64,000 bases of DNA from Dipetalonema caudispina (GCA_013365325.1 JABVXV010000008.1:248001-312000); one strand, 5' to 3'; positions 1-15,332 are shown, counted from the stretch's first letter. Notes: a model not told the origin generated them from the letters alone. Made by a program: numbers and translations.

Positions 1-867
1 ATGCTGCCATAAAACGCCCTGCATGATTGTTGACTGTTATCGTGCTTTGCTGTTAAATAATATGGTTGATAAGGCTAATTTGTTACTTGATGCTGTAAGC
101 TTTCTTTTCTCTCTTCTTTATTATAAGTGTACTAACTTTTGTCCCACATCAATTAAAAACGATACTTCATTCCAGATTGACTTCATAAGATTTTATATAA
201 ATTCAAAATGTAGACTGCCCTTGTTTAAAAGAAGCAGAAAAACTTCATTGCGTTAAACTCCCACCTAATAAACATTGATAAAACAGCCTTCTTGTTGCTT
301 CAGGTTTTGCCGCAGTGCAGTTTTATTTCACATCCAATTTTATTAGAGTGGTTAAAACCGCGACTTCTGAATCCTCTTGATTATGATCTTCCGGAAGAAA
401 TGTTACGCCATATTTGTAAAATGTTGTTCGTTTTTTTGGATTATGGGACGAATAGGTTTGTTCAGTTTGCATAATTAGTTTAGCTTCATCAACCTATGAA
501 CTTATCGGATTCAGCGACATTATCCTTTGATTAAACCAGGAAGATTTAAATCACTAACTTGCAAAATCGCATATTGACAAGTTTTTGTTGATAAACATTT
601 TGTTAACATTGAATCTCAAATAAGGTCCCAAATTTTTTCTTAATTTTGTACAATGGAGAAATTTCATTGATATTCAGGAAGAATGATTATGCTTGGGTGT
701 TTTTGTGGGCAGCAATGCAGCATGTGCAAGATGATAATTTACTAAGCTTGCAATGGGATTTACGAAAATCATGGTGGCCAAAATTCCATCGTGCTGAGCT
801 ATCTGAAAAAGGAGCTGATTGCAGGCATCGAGTTTTTATGACACTCAACAGTTTGAGTGTGCAGTAA
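1..867 (+). CDS. 3' end of an unrecognised multi-exon gene (5' end outside window)
   Basis: Three exons can be joined in frame: up to 94 (donor GTAAGC), 304-455 (acceptor CTTCAG, donor GTTTGT) and 678-867 (acceptor ATTCAG, stop TAA). The visible C-terminal part is about 144 residues. It is rich in Leu and Trp, with stretches such as LLEWLKPRLLNPLDYDLPEE in the middle exon and YAWVFLWAAMQHVQ and SWWPKFHRAEL in the last one. It resembles the end of an all-helical HEAT/ARM-like protein, but I do not recognise the family. The second donor is uncertain: GTTCGT at 433 keeps the same phase and would drop 22 nt. Coding is supported by phase agreement across three exons and even codon use. No signal peptide or membrane segment is seen in this part. 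Confidence 0.5.
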
Positions 868-2137
868 GATATGATATATATATCTAATCTGATGAAAAAT
901 CTTTTTCAACTTAGTGATAATTTATATCTAAGTAAATAATTTATGTAGCAAGTCTCTTCTCATTCCCAAAAATTGCTTGTCTTTTGGAGGAATGTATCCT
1001 CTAAGAAAAGATTTTACAAGTACTGAAGAACTCTGAAGAACTACCAAGGATTACAGAGATTTGTTTTGCCAGAACTAAAGAGTTCTGTCAAAGGTTATGA
1101 GGACTTCTACCCTATTGCTTTATTTTTTGGATAGTTGTTTTTATAATACACAAAAAACTGAAAATTGAAGTTTGGTTCTTTAATTTGGACGATTACTGAA
1201 GCAAACGTTGGTTCCTTTCCCTGTAATAGTGATGAGAGATGAATTTTATGTATGGAAAAATTCTCAAGGGTCAAACAAGAAAATTTTTATTTCCAGAACG
1301 AATTATTGTGCAAACAGCAAAAAATTTCATTTATGTTTCATTCGATGTTCTCTTTTTCTATAATCCTCTATCTCCTCACTCCAAGTGTCTCTTTTGAAAC
1401 AAATTTGTTAATGGTTTGTGCCAACTACAGTATCTAGCAGGAACCACCGATATCATTGTAGTGAATAGTTGTATTTTTTGTTCTTCCAAGTTAACAGTTG
1501 TTGTGACTATGTACAGCATGCTTAGGGAAATTTGAGGGTAATTTTGTTGTGATATAGCCATTCTAGGACTTTTTTAATTGTTCCTCAGTTTTATCTTTTA
1601 ATAACGAACTTGTTCCTCAACAAATCTTGATCTTGATCTCAGTAAAACCAATGCAGTCTTTGAATAAATCAGTTATGTAATTTGACGCTCCGTATATTAT
1701 TACACGTTTGTTTTCTTTTATTTTATAAAATTTCGTCCTATCCCATATTTTCTTAATGCAGTGACTAATATAAACTAGACTTGATGATTTGGAAAAAAAA
1801 ATATGTTTCAACTATTTCCAGCTTTTTTTCTCCTTATTTTCCTTTGACTTAAAATCTGAAACATTCATGCTGAAAAACTATCTTGAATATGTTATCGCAG
1901 AAGCAGTTGTCAATTTGATAAGAATATTTTTGCTATTACTTTGAATTCCGTGACAGATTAAAAGCCTAATAAGATACTGTAGATAGTGTTAGTTAAACGA
2001 TGAGCATTAGAGAGTTGATACTAATATTGATAGTTGAACAAGAGATATGTTGTCTTTCAAAATGCAAGTTAATTTTTCTTCTCAATACAATAAATAAATA
2101 TGAGAAAATACAACGGGAGCTTTAGATCATAGGATAA
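868..2137. other. Intergenic, no gene seen
   Basis: A+T-rich sequence after the stop of the partial gene. Open frames here are short and split by stops, and I see no exon pair with matching phases. It probably holds the 3' UTR of the upstream gene in its first few hundred bases. Confidence 0.5.
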
Positions 2138-2509
2138 ATGGAATTACTTTTCCATACATCTGTAAGCATTTTCTCTTGTCATGGGAATGAGTTATCTATC
2201 AGTGATTACGATTCTCCACTATCAATCCGATCAATAGAAGTAGGAAGAGTGATCAGCAAAAGATATCGCCCATTGATTCTAACTGGAATGTCATTATTTT
2301 CTCCAATAAATGTTCTAAATGTAAATAAACCTATCTTTCTCATATTAGTAAAAAAAGAAAAATTTTAATTCCATTCAGAGGAATGGCAGATCTTGGTGAT
2401 ACGGAATGATCCTTCGATGGAGGAGAAAGCATATGTATCTAATATCATTGACAGTACCAAAGATTCGAAGAAAACAATCGTTGTAATCTACTGCTTGAAG
2501 GCATCTTGA
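2138..2509 (+). CDS. Candidate two-exon small gene or gene fragment
   Basis: The stretch from about 2382 to the TGA at 2507-2509 reads EWQILVIRNDPSMEEKAYVS followed by a Lys/Ser-rich segment and a hydrophobic IVVIYCLKAS end. Its codon use looks much more gene-like than the flanks. An ATG at 2138 opens a 34-codon frame that can be spliced in phase 0 from GAA|GTAGGA (2239) to AGAG|GAATGG (2382). The acceptor is unusual because the better TTCAG lies two bases earlier in the wrong frame. It could be a real small gene, an exon of a larger one, or a decayed copy. The family is not recognised. Confidence 0.25.
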
Positions 2510-5500
2510 ATGGCCACATAACATTTACGGTGGTTACAATCAACACGTGAATATTGATGAAACAGAGGAGTATCGTTAACACAGTCATCTATTTTCATAT
2601 TCTATAATGGTAAGTACTGTAGATTGCAAGCACGATATTCAGCTGCGACATCATCTGTTATAATTTCTGAGTAAGATTTACTGTTAGCATAAAAACTAGT
2701 TGTAAGAGATCTCATCTGTTCATTTTTCAATTTAAGACAGTCATGTGACATTTCTTGTGTATAGTTCCAATCTGACCGAGTTTTACTTAATGTAAACTTA
2801 CTTCTGTTTAAGATATATTTTTTGCAAATAATTTCTCTTATATAATGTCCTTTTCTTTTCTTATATAATCTCTTATATAATATCCTTATATAGTGTCCGC
2901 CAATGAAATTTAATTTTTTGTTAAAAATATTAGCCGATAAATTAAATTGAAAATACAATTAGATGTGCATCTGCTGAATAGTTTCTTTATCTTCTTTTTT
3001 TCAACTTCTTCGTATCGTGAGCAGCATGGGAGAACAGTACACCTGAAATTATGAATTTAATTGAGCTAAAATAATTCATAAAGAGAAGGATTAAAAAAGT
3101 TTTGATAAAGTAATCAAAGCATTAAATCAAAAGTGAAGGAAGATTTACTTTGTGAAATATTTCTCTTCTTGATTAATCTTTCACTATCTCTTTGAGTTTC
3201 ATCGACTTCCTGCAGGGCTAATGAATTAATTGTGAGCCAGAAATTAGCAGGCTAATAAATGGATAAGGTACTCACTATTATAATTTATTTACTTGGCTTA
3301 ACCATCCGTACAAATCTATTTATAAAGCTTATCAGCTACGAACAGATCTTTCGACCTTGCTGCACACCTTATCAGTACAATCAGCAGTTCGCTCATCGAT
3401 TAACCGATATTTTATCCTTGTCACTCCTTATCGACGATCAAAAAGGACCTTTACAATGCCGATTCCAATTTCGAATTATCTTCGTTTTCATGTCCCAAAT
3501 GTTGCTTCTTTTAATTATGATGAGGACCCATAGAAAGAGTAAGTGCTGATAGCATTGCTTTACTTCTCCATCTATTTCAGTTATCAAATAGTACGATTTT
3601 AGTAGCATAGACCTCGAATGAACTTATGAATCCTATGATTTGGAAAAAACTGCAGTAGGGATCATGCTTAACAGATCAAAAGTGATGAACGGACAGTAGA
3701 TTTGAGGAATTTTATTTCTCTGTAATTGCAAGTATGGTTAATGGTGACTTTTTTTAGCTCTTACCCACCGTCTTTTTGAATTTCCTTCAAAGTGGCTTTA
3801 ATCTCGATGCAAAATGTAACGTGAGAATTCAGTTACCTTGATTTTTAATTTTAGATCTGTTTAGTTTATTCTGTCTCTTTTCTCAATTTCATGTTAAGCA
3901 CTATTGTTTTGGTCTTTTTAAATATTGCTTTCAATTCAAGCCAGAATTTCTCATTGTAAGAACCGACGGAATGATTTGAGGTAGAAGTTTTCATATTGTT
4001 GCCGAACAGTCCCTTCTTGTTTTAATGATATACGATTTCATTCTACAGTTTTAATGATATACGTCATGAAATCTGAATTTGAATTTTTGATACAGAATTA
4101 ATATAAAATCTTACCGGCTCATCTCCCAGGTTTTCTACCTGAAATTTTTAATCACTGTCAATTTTTTGTTAATCTCTTTAGATTTTCATCCTCTCACACT
4201 ATTTTTAAAATACAAAGAATGCTTCTACTTATTCTCGGGATCTACTTTTGTTGCGATAAGAAGATCTCAAATTTATATAAGAGACGTTTATTTATTATTC
4301 ATTGATCTTAAATTTTTCCTCTTATAGTCTGCCGCATGTTAGGAGAATTGCTAATTAAATCTATTTTTAAAAATTGATTACCTGATCAAACCACCATGTG
4401 GTTTTTTCAGCTGGACTAAGCGACCAAGTCCCATTTTTAATTTCTATTCGCGACATTAGGATCCAAACCTGATGAAATTTAGGATAGTTCTCAAGAAATG
4501 ACCTAATGTAATGTAGTGATGTGGTCAGAGTACAATACATGCAATCTATGCTATGGAAGATTTGGAAAATTTCGTGGTAAATTATATTAAATAACTTTTC
4601 ATCTGTGACCCGGGCAATGTAAGCTTAGCTAAGCAATTTCTTAATTCATTTTATCCTGCAAAACTATCAAAGTCGCATTATCGAAAGAGTTAATAGGAAT
4701 GCTGAAATTTCAGAAGTTTCTACTACATGAAAAGATTTAGACTCTAAATTTAATGAAAAATTCACAGACCTGGATTGACAATATCAACATGAGGTACATC
4801 CCAAATAAAATACCACAGAACGTAAGGAAGCTCCCGCGATAAATAAATTTCTTCCTGACATATTGCGATTCCTTCTTTATCGTTGTATTAGCATGTTTTC
4901 TTAATTTGCGAATGACAGATTTATCTTTGAGTTCCTCAATGAAGACTGAAGTTATTTCAGGACTCAGCGTTAAATCATCTGGAAATTGTAAAGCATTTTA
5001 AGTGCAAACAGGATTGATTGTTGGACAACTTTTAGAATTTTTTTCTACGGACCCTGCACTTAAAAACACTGTGAAGAGCGTCAAATACCATAATTTATTA
5101 AGAAAAATTAATTGGAGAAAAACAGGGTATGAAATATTTCTTACGATCAGGAATGAATTTCACGTGAAGCTCATATTGTTTACTTGTACATCCTTCTTCT
5201 TATTTGTAAATTCTATAGTCCAGCATTATCTTTGGGACACTGACTATCCGAACCAATGCGTAATTGAGAGAAAAGCTCGGATTTGACTTATCAAATAATG
5301 CAAATGTTGACCTTCCATAATGTTTCTAAGTAGTGAGTGTTTTGAACTCTTTGATTTCTCTGGCTTCGCTCTTGCAGTATTTTCTGAAATACATTGGATT
5401 TGTTCAGATTGATAAGGATAGTTTGACCTTTATCTATGAGTTCATCAGCCAATACCTTCATTTCTCAAGGCCTGACTTGCTGAGACATTATGTTCCAATG

Positions 5501-8500
5501 ATACATTGCTGTTGCTGTTTGACGTATCTGTAATTATTCTGGAAAATTTTCAAAATACTAAAAGTATCTTATTGAAATATCTGCAGTAAAGTTCAAATTC
5601 GAATATGAAGAAAGACTAAAATTTTTTAATAAACCAACTGAATATCAGCCTATATTTATGCATTATTAGTTAAGCAAATGAATGAAATGAAGTTGAATGA
5701 TGAAAATAAAGTATTTCTGTTCCCGATGGCGCAGTCCTACATCGTTGTTTTCTTTTGTCCCTATTATTTTTAAGTGATAGAAGTCGAGAGTAGGAATGAG
5801 AGAAATGTGCTAGGGTAATCTTCCAAGATTTTTCGGGCGAACAAAAGACCGTTAAAAATTGATTTGCATAAATCCAAGAAAATATCAAATAAATTGACAG
5901 TTTCAAAAAATCTTGCTCTTTATAACGAATTCATAATAATAGGCCTGAATATCAGGAAACAAATGGCTTGAAAGAAAAGTTCAAAAAATATAAAATAATG
6001 TAAAAATTCAATCTCACCGATGCGGTCTTCTTTAGCGATAGCAGTAAGGAATAAAGAATACAAAATAAAATGGCTTAGCATTATTCGAAGAAATGATTCA
6101 GCAAAGATAAATGAAATCAAACTTAAATAGAAACTTTAAAAAGTGGGAAATTTTGTATGCAAATATAAAATGCAAGACAAATCGCATTTGTTTAAAACTT
6201 AGTTTGAATTTCGTTTGTTCCAGCTTTCTTACCTTTGCATATCAATATGGACAAACAATTTAAAAACTATAATTCACTACACACTTTGCTCTCGCATAGA
6301 GAATTCTTCATTCTTTATCTCATGAGTTAAATTTCGGCAAGTCTCGAGAAGGAAAAATTACGGATATCAGATTATTTGATCAATCACGAGCATTCAGCCT
6401 TGTCAAAATATCGTTGAATCTGATAGTTTTCCTTCTCTTCCTCATTTCTCTCCCCATTCTCCATATCTCCAAATCTAATCAGTCCTGCAAACTTTTCAGA
6501 CAGATTGATCTTCATGAATGCTGCATTTTCTTTCCACATTATATTTTTTCTAAGGGTTTTAAATTCATTGCTTTATATTCATTTCATCTTTCTTACTCTT
6601 TCCAAATTCTGTGATGCAATCGCCCTGAACAAACTGAGGATTTCTCACAGCTAAAGTTGAAGGTACGAATTGATGATACTACTAGTTGTTTAGTCATTTT
6701 AAGCCAAATAATCTGCTTCGCACTAAATTCTTTTCAATTAAAGAACGATTTTAATTTTTCTCTTAAGAAAATGAATGATCTGTGATCGGTAAATAATGGT
6801 TCGATGGGTGTGACTTCATCTCGCATCAGCCCTTTTCTGAAATGATTCGATAACGGCACACCAACAGCCAACCGTCTGTTCCGGAATTGCTCCTATACCG
6901 TCACTTTGTTGTTTGGTGAAATTGCCAGTGTAGCAGTGGAAAATAATGAAGAATTTATTGGAAATATTTAGACGAGAGTTAAACAGTACAGACATGTAAA
7001 AACAGGGCAAGTGTAAATTGTGACCAAAACGTGTTTGTTTTATCGTCGGTGATCAAAAATCGAGTTGCAAAATTTTTTTACGCAGATATCATCGATATTA
7101 CTAATGGTTTTTATGCTTTAGTTTGATAGTGGAAATCATTTGAATCTGTATATCTCTCTGAATAAGTATGTGTATGATCAGTTGTTCTGAATTCAATTTG
7201 TAGAAGACCTATCTAGGACATTACCCTTTCTAGCTTTTGTCTCCAATAAAGTATTTTTTGTTGGCATTGATGACTCGAAGTACTATATCGGCGATTAGAT
7301 AGAATTCACGAAAATGCCACTATGATCAACATTTTTATTATCAGTTTCCTAGTTTAATATTTTTTCAAGAGATGAAGATGACCAAGAATTTATGAGGATG
7401 AGTTCCATTTAAAGGTCAGTTTAGATTTCTGGCAAAAAAAAAAGACAAAAATATTACGATTTTGAGCTCTGTTAGTACTGATAAGAGAATTAGGTGACTT
7501 CTTTTTCCGATTTTATGAATTTTAAAGAAACTGACATTGTATCTCAGTTCATACGGAAGAACTAAAGTGACAGTGAAATATTGCTCCATGATTATGGTTG
7601 AATACTGACGTATGCTTATTTAATACTAGCAGAAGTGGATTTTAGATGGTAACATTATAATAAGTTAGCTTTCAATATTGAAAATAAATATTAGTGGTCT
7701 ACTTTTATAGAAAGTAGTAGGATTACCTTGAAGTTTATCGGAGGAAAGTTGTGGACTAAAAGTTAAGAAGTTTTTCATACAATCACCGAAATCGTACGAA
7801 AAGAGGAAAAAAGAAGGAATACTACTCGAATTCTAATCAAAATGATAGCTTTAAAGATATAGTGAGTAAGAAGCATCATCAAATTTTCAAAACTCAAATG
7901 TTGAAAGGAAACAAAATTAAGAAGATAAATCTTTTATTGACAAATATTGTATATAAAGAAAATAATCTTGTGACATTTTCACTTGCTCAGGAAAGTGAAA
8001 TACGAAGCAAAGTTATTAATATGCATGCGTATAAAGTGACGTACGTGTATGAGAGAAGCGAATGTCACATATTAGATAATTGCTTCAACTGTGGAAAAAT
8101 CACTTGACTCTCACCTTTCTAAAATATAAATTATTTGACCTTTTTGTAAGAAAATCACTCTTCATCTTTACAGTATTACACTTTTATTTTGCATTTGGCA
8201 ACATGTAAATCTCCAAATATTCCTGTAATCTGTGAAATTCCCCCCTGATTGTAATTGTGATTGTTATAATTTAGAGTATGCTAAAAGAATTTGATCGTTC
8301 GTCACATTTATAAAAAATTATCAAACAAAATTTGCACAAAAATATAGCATAAAAGTGACGAAAATGATGTAAAGCACACATTTTTAAGTCTCTTCAAAGT
8401 GTTCCAACAAAGATTTTTGCAATATTTTTGACTGTCTCTCCATCTGTGCACAGCAGCAAATGAAAAATGAAAAAGAAATAGATTACGGTAGTGAAATTAA

Positions 8501-11500
8501 TTGTGTGTTATTTGCAGGGCAGGAGGAAATGAATGTACTAATTGCACCTCAATCATTTTGAGTTGTTCAAACTGAAAATATCGAACTGTCTTTATCATCA
8601 CTTTTTTTCTAGTTAATTATCATTTCTTTATGTAATTTTTGTTTATGGGTGATAATTCTAATTTATATAAGATAACTTATTTGGTTACCCCAAAAATAGA
8701 TGCATTGATAACATGATATATGTAGGAGTGATAAGGTCATTTGTTTGAATGTTGCTTGCACACTAACTTTTAGTATAATTAGAAAAACGAAAGAGTGAAT
8801 TAATTCTTCATCTCACAACTACTCTTCTGCATACTTTCATTCTCGTCATATCTGTAAGATAATCTCTCAAATATTAAAAATTCTCTTTCCACAGGTAAAT
8901 TATGAGAGATATTAATGAGGAATAAATGGACGGTGTTTTCAATTGGATACGAACAATGTTTGTTGATATTACAACGAAGACGATGCCACTATTCCTATAT
9001 CCCGTCTTGATAACTACACATTCTCCTCCTGTCTCTTTGCTACATACATTATCAGTGAGGAAGTGACAACGTCTTCGTGTACCTTTATTTCAACAATAAG
9101 GTTGCCAACGGGTTGATCACTAATCATTACCGAGTACGTCATCGACAGTCTGACCGCAATATTTCTCATCAGTGGTAATCCTTTCACAGTCTTTTAGAGA
9201 TTTATTTTCACTGCATTGTAATTTAAGCTCGGGACAACCTCTGAAATCTTATGGGATCCAAATCTTAACTTAAATAAATGCACACTACAAGAAATGAAAA
9301 AAGAGCAAATAGATTTTGCGACATTTCTATAACAGTGCTGAAGGTTTATCTTACACATTTGCATTTGGAGTTCAGCTGATCGATAAATACAGATCACTTC
9401 GACCCTAATTTTATAGATATTTGAAATTTAATTATAGCTACAATCTATTAAGCATAATTCTTAAGCAATCATTCAGATCTCTTGATTTTTAGCCAATGAT
9501 AACTTATAATTTTCTGGTAGACAAGGTTTATCAGAAAGACAGTTATGACAGCGACTGTCTCGATGAGAAGGAAAGATAATGTTACCTGTTCAAATAAAAA
9601 CATTATAATTTTTTGTGAGAACAAGGTTTAGCTACTGACTTTTTCTTCTGTTTTTTTTATTGGGCATCAGTTTATCAACAATATGAATTAAAATTAAATG
9701 AGCATCAATGTACCGTTAGGCAATCATGCTAAATAAAATGGATAGAATATAAAAATATTGCTTTTGACCTTTCAGTTTCTACATATATTCCATTTACTAA
9801 GATCCAGCCTCTTCATTTGATACGACTTGGCATTTCATTCTTCAAAAGTTTTGATTTAAAGCATATTAAATCGGAAACAGTTTAATTCATTTTTATTATT
9901 GCCGTTATGAACTTCACTTCACCACAATTGAGATTTCAAATTTATCTTTCAAATTTTAACAGTCATTGGTAATTGTTAAAATATAATTGCATTTGTTTTT
10001 CCTTTACAAAATCTTCGTAGCTCAAGGGTAAATGTACCACCCGATATATCAACCACTACCAAGTAGTACACAATTTCCGGTAATGTTCAATCAAAATCAT
10101 TTAAATTTTATGAAATTTGATGAATATGGTGAAAATGACATGTTAAATACGGCATTCTAAGGATCATCTGTGCTCAGCACGATTGACATTAGCAATTGGC
10201 TTCTGAGACACTTTTGCTGATAAATAGAATAGATCTTAGAGGAGTCCACAGTTTGCAGAATTTTATCGAAGACGAAGAAGCAACAATCATTTAGAATGAT
10301 AGGATGAAGTTTTGTTACAAGTTAAATAAGGTAACACACAAATAGTAGATGACTGATCATCAATTGAATGAATTAAAACACAATCTGTAGATAGAAAAGA
10401 AAGGGATTAGATCTGAAGATTCAACAAGTAGATCAACTTCGTGTCAGACATAGTCTTGCCAGTCAAAGAAAATCTTCTTAATTAACAACGATCATGTAGA
10501 ATAACCGAATGAAATTCTGAAGTAAATATCGTATAAATTAGATTTGAGGTTAATCAGCGTCAATTTAAAAAAGGACCGCTCTTCTCATTTTTAATTTACT
10601 GAGGCTAACATGTAACTTCGGATAGTAAGTAAATAGCTGTGGGGACTATTGCTCCTAGGTGACTTTGTTCATTTTCATTAGTTTGATCGTCCGGAAAATA
10701 AACGAAAAGTACATCAACGTATAAGTTTTTTAGAAAAGCATTTCATTGTCCTTGGTCCTTCGAAAACTAAAAAAAGTGTCAAACTAATTTTTTGCTGCAG
10801 TCAAGGACGTTAGACGTAGTTCTTATTTGTTTGCCCATTTTAAAATTGTCAGATTACGTAATTATTAACCTTGAAAAAGTAATTACTTCTACGTATTCTT
10901 TGAAAATTACTCGAAACTCTGCTTGTCAAAAAAAAAAATTTTTTTAATTTCTTTTTCACGCACACTTTTGAAGCTTTTTTTAGTTGCCATTTGTCGAATT
11001 TAACTAAACAGAAATCCTATTTTTTACGAAAGGTTTGGGCATTTATTTTTTCCAGAGAAAAATAAACAACCATTTATTTAATTAGATGGATTACTGCTTT
11101 AATAAGTTATTCAAAAACGTTCATATCACATATCAACTCATCATTTCAATTTAAACTTCATCTTTTGACCAATAAAGACATTTTCTTAGTACTTCGTATT
11201 TTAAAGGCATTTGGCTCATAACACTTTCAATTCGCTATCTTTATCATTTGTTTCATAGCTATCAAGATGTTACACAGAAGATCATTTTTCATTAAGGAAG
11301 TTTAAAGGACAAATATTCAACGCTGTTTTTCCATATGTCATTTAAAAAAGTAATCTACAGTATTAGTCATTTCATTCCTGATGAACTGTAATTCATATGG
11401 TCATAAACCTTTCACAAGTTATTGTGCCGACCTCATTACTTCTGAATGCTTTTTAAAAAGTGAACTTTTCCGTTCAACTAAAAAGATAGAAGGCACAGAA

Positions 11501-14500
11501 GAACAGGGATAGGTGAACTAGTCTGAAATGTAACAACAGCTTCTGGCTAGAATCATCCTTGATAAACTCTTCTCAATGGACTTCTTTCTTTAAGGCAAAC
11601 ATTAATTTCATCTGCGTATTGTTTTTGTAAACTTGAGAAATTACTATAAACTTAGACCAACAATATTTCACAGATATGCAAACAATGGATGAATGAATAA
11701 AAGAAAAAATTTGAACTGATATCGTGGGATAAAAGATATAAAAGTGTACAGAAGCTCAATATGATAAAAGAAAATCTTTCATTGAAAAGATCGAATGTAG
11801 CAAAATAATGTTGTTATTTAGTTTTAATTATACATTTTCAAAGGAAAATTTCAAACATTCCATATAGTACAAAAAAGTTTACTCAGTTAAGCATAATTTG
11901 TTTTGTTCTTTCGACTTTTAGAATCTTTTTTAGTGACCGAATGCAGTAATTATCTTTCCAATCGTAACAATTTAGCGTTATCTGAACGACATACAACTAT
12001 TTTCCATGTCATCATCTATCTTTCCATGAGATAGGGAATAATCTTTAAGATGTTAAATTCATGCAGAGAAAATTTTGGTAAAAATATTTAGCTTGTTTTT
12101 TGCAAATCCGGAAAAGAGCAAATCTATTCAACGCAACATTTTTGCAACAGATGAAGCAGAACTGAGATAGTAGAAACTTTGACACTCCAATGAAGTATGA
12201 TTGTATGATATAGGAAATGCTAAGAGGATTCTATGTAGTGAGTGAAAAAACTTATCAAGATTCTGAATGAGGAAGAGCTTTCAGTAGATAATTGTAACGA
12301 TAGATGGCACAGAATCAATAAGGGCGGAAAAGTTTCATCTTTGAATATTGATGGGAAATAGATGGTGTGATATTAAATATTAAAAATGACAACGGAAGTA
12401 AAATGAATGGTGCTTCTTAGAAGCATTTTTTTTCGTATCAATACTGTCATCAAATATTTTCTTTATGGATTCTAGCATTTTTCAGTTCCACCGGGACCCT
12501 AACAAATTTTTTCATATCGAGAGTCATTTTCTGATATGACAAAATGTGAATCTTTTTGTTCATCAATTTTTACATCCATTCTTATTTGTTGAACTTTCTT
12601 CATATGCCTATTTCCTCTTGTATTGAAAATAAGACGAAGCCGTGTAGTTACGGTATCTATTTTATCAATTTATCAATTTGTTGATAAAATTAAGTTTTTT
12701 ATACTATGACACTACCGTTATAGGCAGATCGAACAGAAGTTTTTGTGGTGCAATAATCGTTGAACATAATGATTAAATTATTAAGATACCCTATTGCTGG
12801 AGATGATTCACTCCCCCAGTAGTTAATTATCCTCATTAAAAAGTATGACAGGATTTCCGAATTAAATCAAATATTTTTTGAAAATCTACGAAATGAAAAA
12901 TCGGAACTGAAAGGGTAAATTGACAAACATCGACTGGATATTGTTGCCCACAGGGGGTAGAAAAGCTTGACCAGTACCCGTTATTAGTGGGAGATTGGTA
13001 GGTTGGACGGTACGGAAGTCTATTAGCGGTGATTACGGCGGGGGAAAGGAAGAATAGGTCCCCATTTAACCGTCAACTGTCTGTTCTTTGCCATACCAAC
13101 AACATTTATAAAAGAGTTTTGATCTCACTTATGCACTTAATCGTAGAGTTAAATTTAAATATTTCTATTTTCTAAATTGTTCTTAGTGACCGCAAACCGT
13201 TTATCTGATTCTTCTCAGCAACTTGGATTGATACCACTTAATAATATAGCATTCAACACAGATAACAGCCCATTCCTATTTTACAATCGATTAGTGCTGC
13301 TCAATTGTTTCATGAATTGGCCATAAAATCTATGCTAAGAAGTAGTAAAATTGATCATATCAAAGTAGCATTCAGCTATATGAATTGCAGTTTTCCATCT
13401 TTCTTTATTCAAAGAAAATGTGAATTAACATAATAAGCAGAAATGAAATTCTAATGAAATAAGAAGCGAATTATTAATGTTGATATTTAGGTCTCAATCT
13501 ATTGGTTTATATTGCCATTATGATAAAGTGTGTCTTATAGGTGTCTTGTACAATGATGGAATTAAGAGAGAGGGAGAGAGAGAGACAGAGAAAGATCTTC
13601 AAATTTCCACTGAAATCAATGGCTTACCAGTAGTTTTGAGCAAAAAAAAAAAAACAGGAATTCCCTAAGCACTCATAGGATAGAATGATATGTGATACTC
13701 CTGACAGACACTTCAAGTAATTCTTGTTCTAGTTGTCCTTCTTCATTTCCAAAATCGCTATTGCAGATGATAGTGATACTTCTCCTGTTACTCCTTATTT
13801 ATTTTTATTTCTACGCAAAAATCTAAGGAATGCGAAATATGAAGTGAAATACGTCGAAATCGAGTATATTGTAATTACTTACCATTAATCGTTCATGTCT
13901 GTCTATCTGTCTGTCAATCTGTGTGTGTGTTTGTCATTAGCTAGTGCACCACAGGTACAAAAGACCGGTCCATCTAAATTCAGAAACTATCTTTCTAGTG
14001 TTCCAGGGGTGTTCCAGCGCTTTCTTTTATCAGAACATGAGATCATCATGTTTACCTTAAAAAATTACATCATAAAACACTAGGAAGGTAGGAAAAAAGT
14101 TCAGTATTACTTAGACTATCAGTTTATGCTAAGTTCAGAACAATACTAGGTGTGAATAATATGGTTAATATATCACATTACTAATTTAGCAATATCTGTA
14201 TAATCTATTGGAAGAATTTTTCTGTCTATTTATTACCAAAGCCGGAAAGTTTTTAGACCTTAGTTTTAGTTTTCCTGTCACTAACCTTGATGAGAAGTAT
14301 AAGGCAAATAACAAAGTAACTCATTCTTCAAATAGGAAATCCTTAGGTAATTGTATTTCTAAAAACTCTCCGATATCTTACTGCTTAGTCAAAATAAAAT
14401 ACTAATAGGTAATTGGGCAAAACGAAGGAAATGTATGACTGTAATGAAATCGAATAAGAAATCTGGCAAGAGAAACTTTTCGTTGCTCTTTTTTCCAATA

Positions 14501-15332
14501 TTCATTAACATTTAATTTATTTTTTTATTTCTGTGATACTCATTCGTGCATGCATAATTTTTATTCTGTTAACTTCATATTTATCAAATCTTTTTGAATT
14601 GACAGTTTGGATGCGATGATTTTTAATATCCTCAACCTTTTTTGACTCCATTTGACATAACTTTCATTTTAATAATCGTAGCAAATTAAGAGTAGAAAAT
14701 GTGAGAACAGTATACTTTCTTGAGTATTATGAACACATCAAAGGTGACCATTTGCGTTATTGTCAATTATAATCAGATTCAGGCATTCGTTTTTTTAAAT
14801 CAGTAATAATGGTGACCTAAATTATGAAATGTTTGAGAAATATCACCGTTAAATAACTACTCAAATATATATTACACTTCAAGGGTTGGGAAATCAAAGC
14901 TTTCGCCTCGCGTCGTTGTAATATTGCATCATAAAATTTGACTAATAGATGACCAAATTTGTTTTATTGACAGTTTTGATCTCGAGTTCTAGCAATTTTC
15001 TAAAGCGTTTTTTGCAAAGATAAAAAATTCTACAGCAATAGCATCATCGCTCCAAAAGTCAAGCAATTCGAACAGTTATTTTTTAAGCATATCCTTGCAT
15101 GTTTAGTCCTCACACAGGAAAATCAGACAGTTGAGATAATGGAAGATGACATTTGCCTGTCTGTCAAAATTCGACATTACTGTTGTCCCTTGCGAAGTGT
15201 TCAGAAAGGAGTTGTCTGGAAGAGTATGTATTGATGGCATCTGTTTCGAAAGGTTTTGACATGTTCCATTGTATCGTTGTCTACGAGATGTACACATTTA
15301 AATCTCACTTAGTCTAAAGAATTGAAAATTCT
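2510..15332. other. Gene-poor A+T-rich region
   Basis: About 12.8 kb without a convincing gene on either strand. Weak exon-like patches lie at 3320-3500 (+), at 5373-5531 (+) behind CTTGCAG, and at 2605-2800 (-). None could be joined to a neighbour in phase. A 16-nt motif GTTTTAATGATATACG occurs twice about 30 bp apart near 4018-4065. CTTATATAAT occurs several times at 2836-2885. An inverted repeat ATTTTATCAA/TTGATAAAAT sits near 12658-12690. A GA-rich run is at 13566-13594 and CTGT/GT-rich sequence at 13895-13936. Confidence 0.45.

Noticed and set aside
2602..2958. 118-codon minus-strand frame
   Set aside because: The first half is built from repeated TTATATAAT-type sequence, and no splice partners or family motifs were found.
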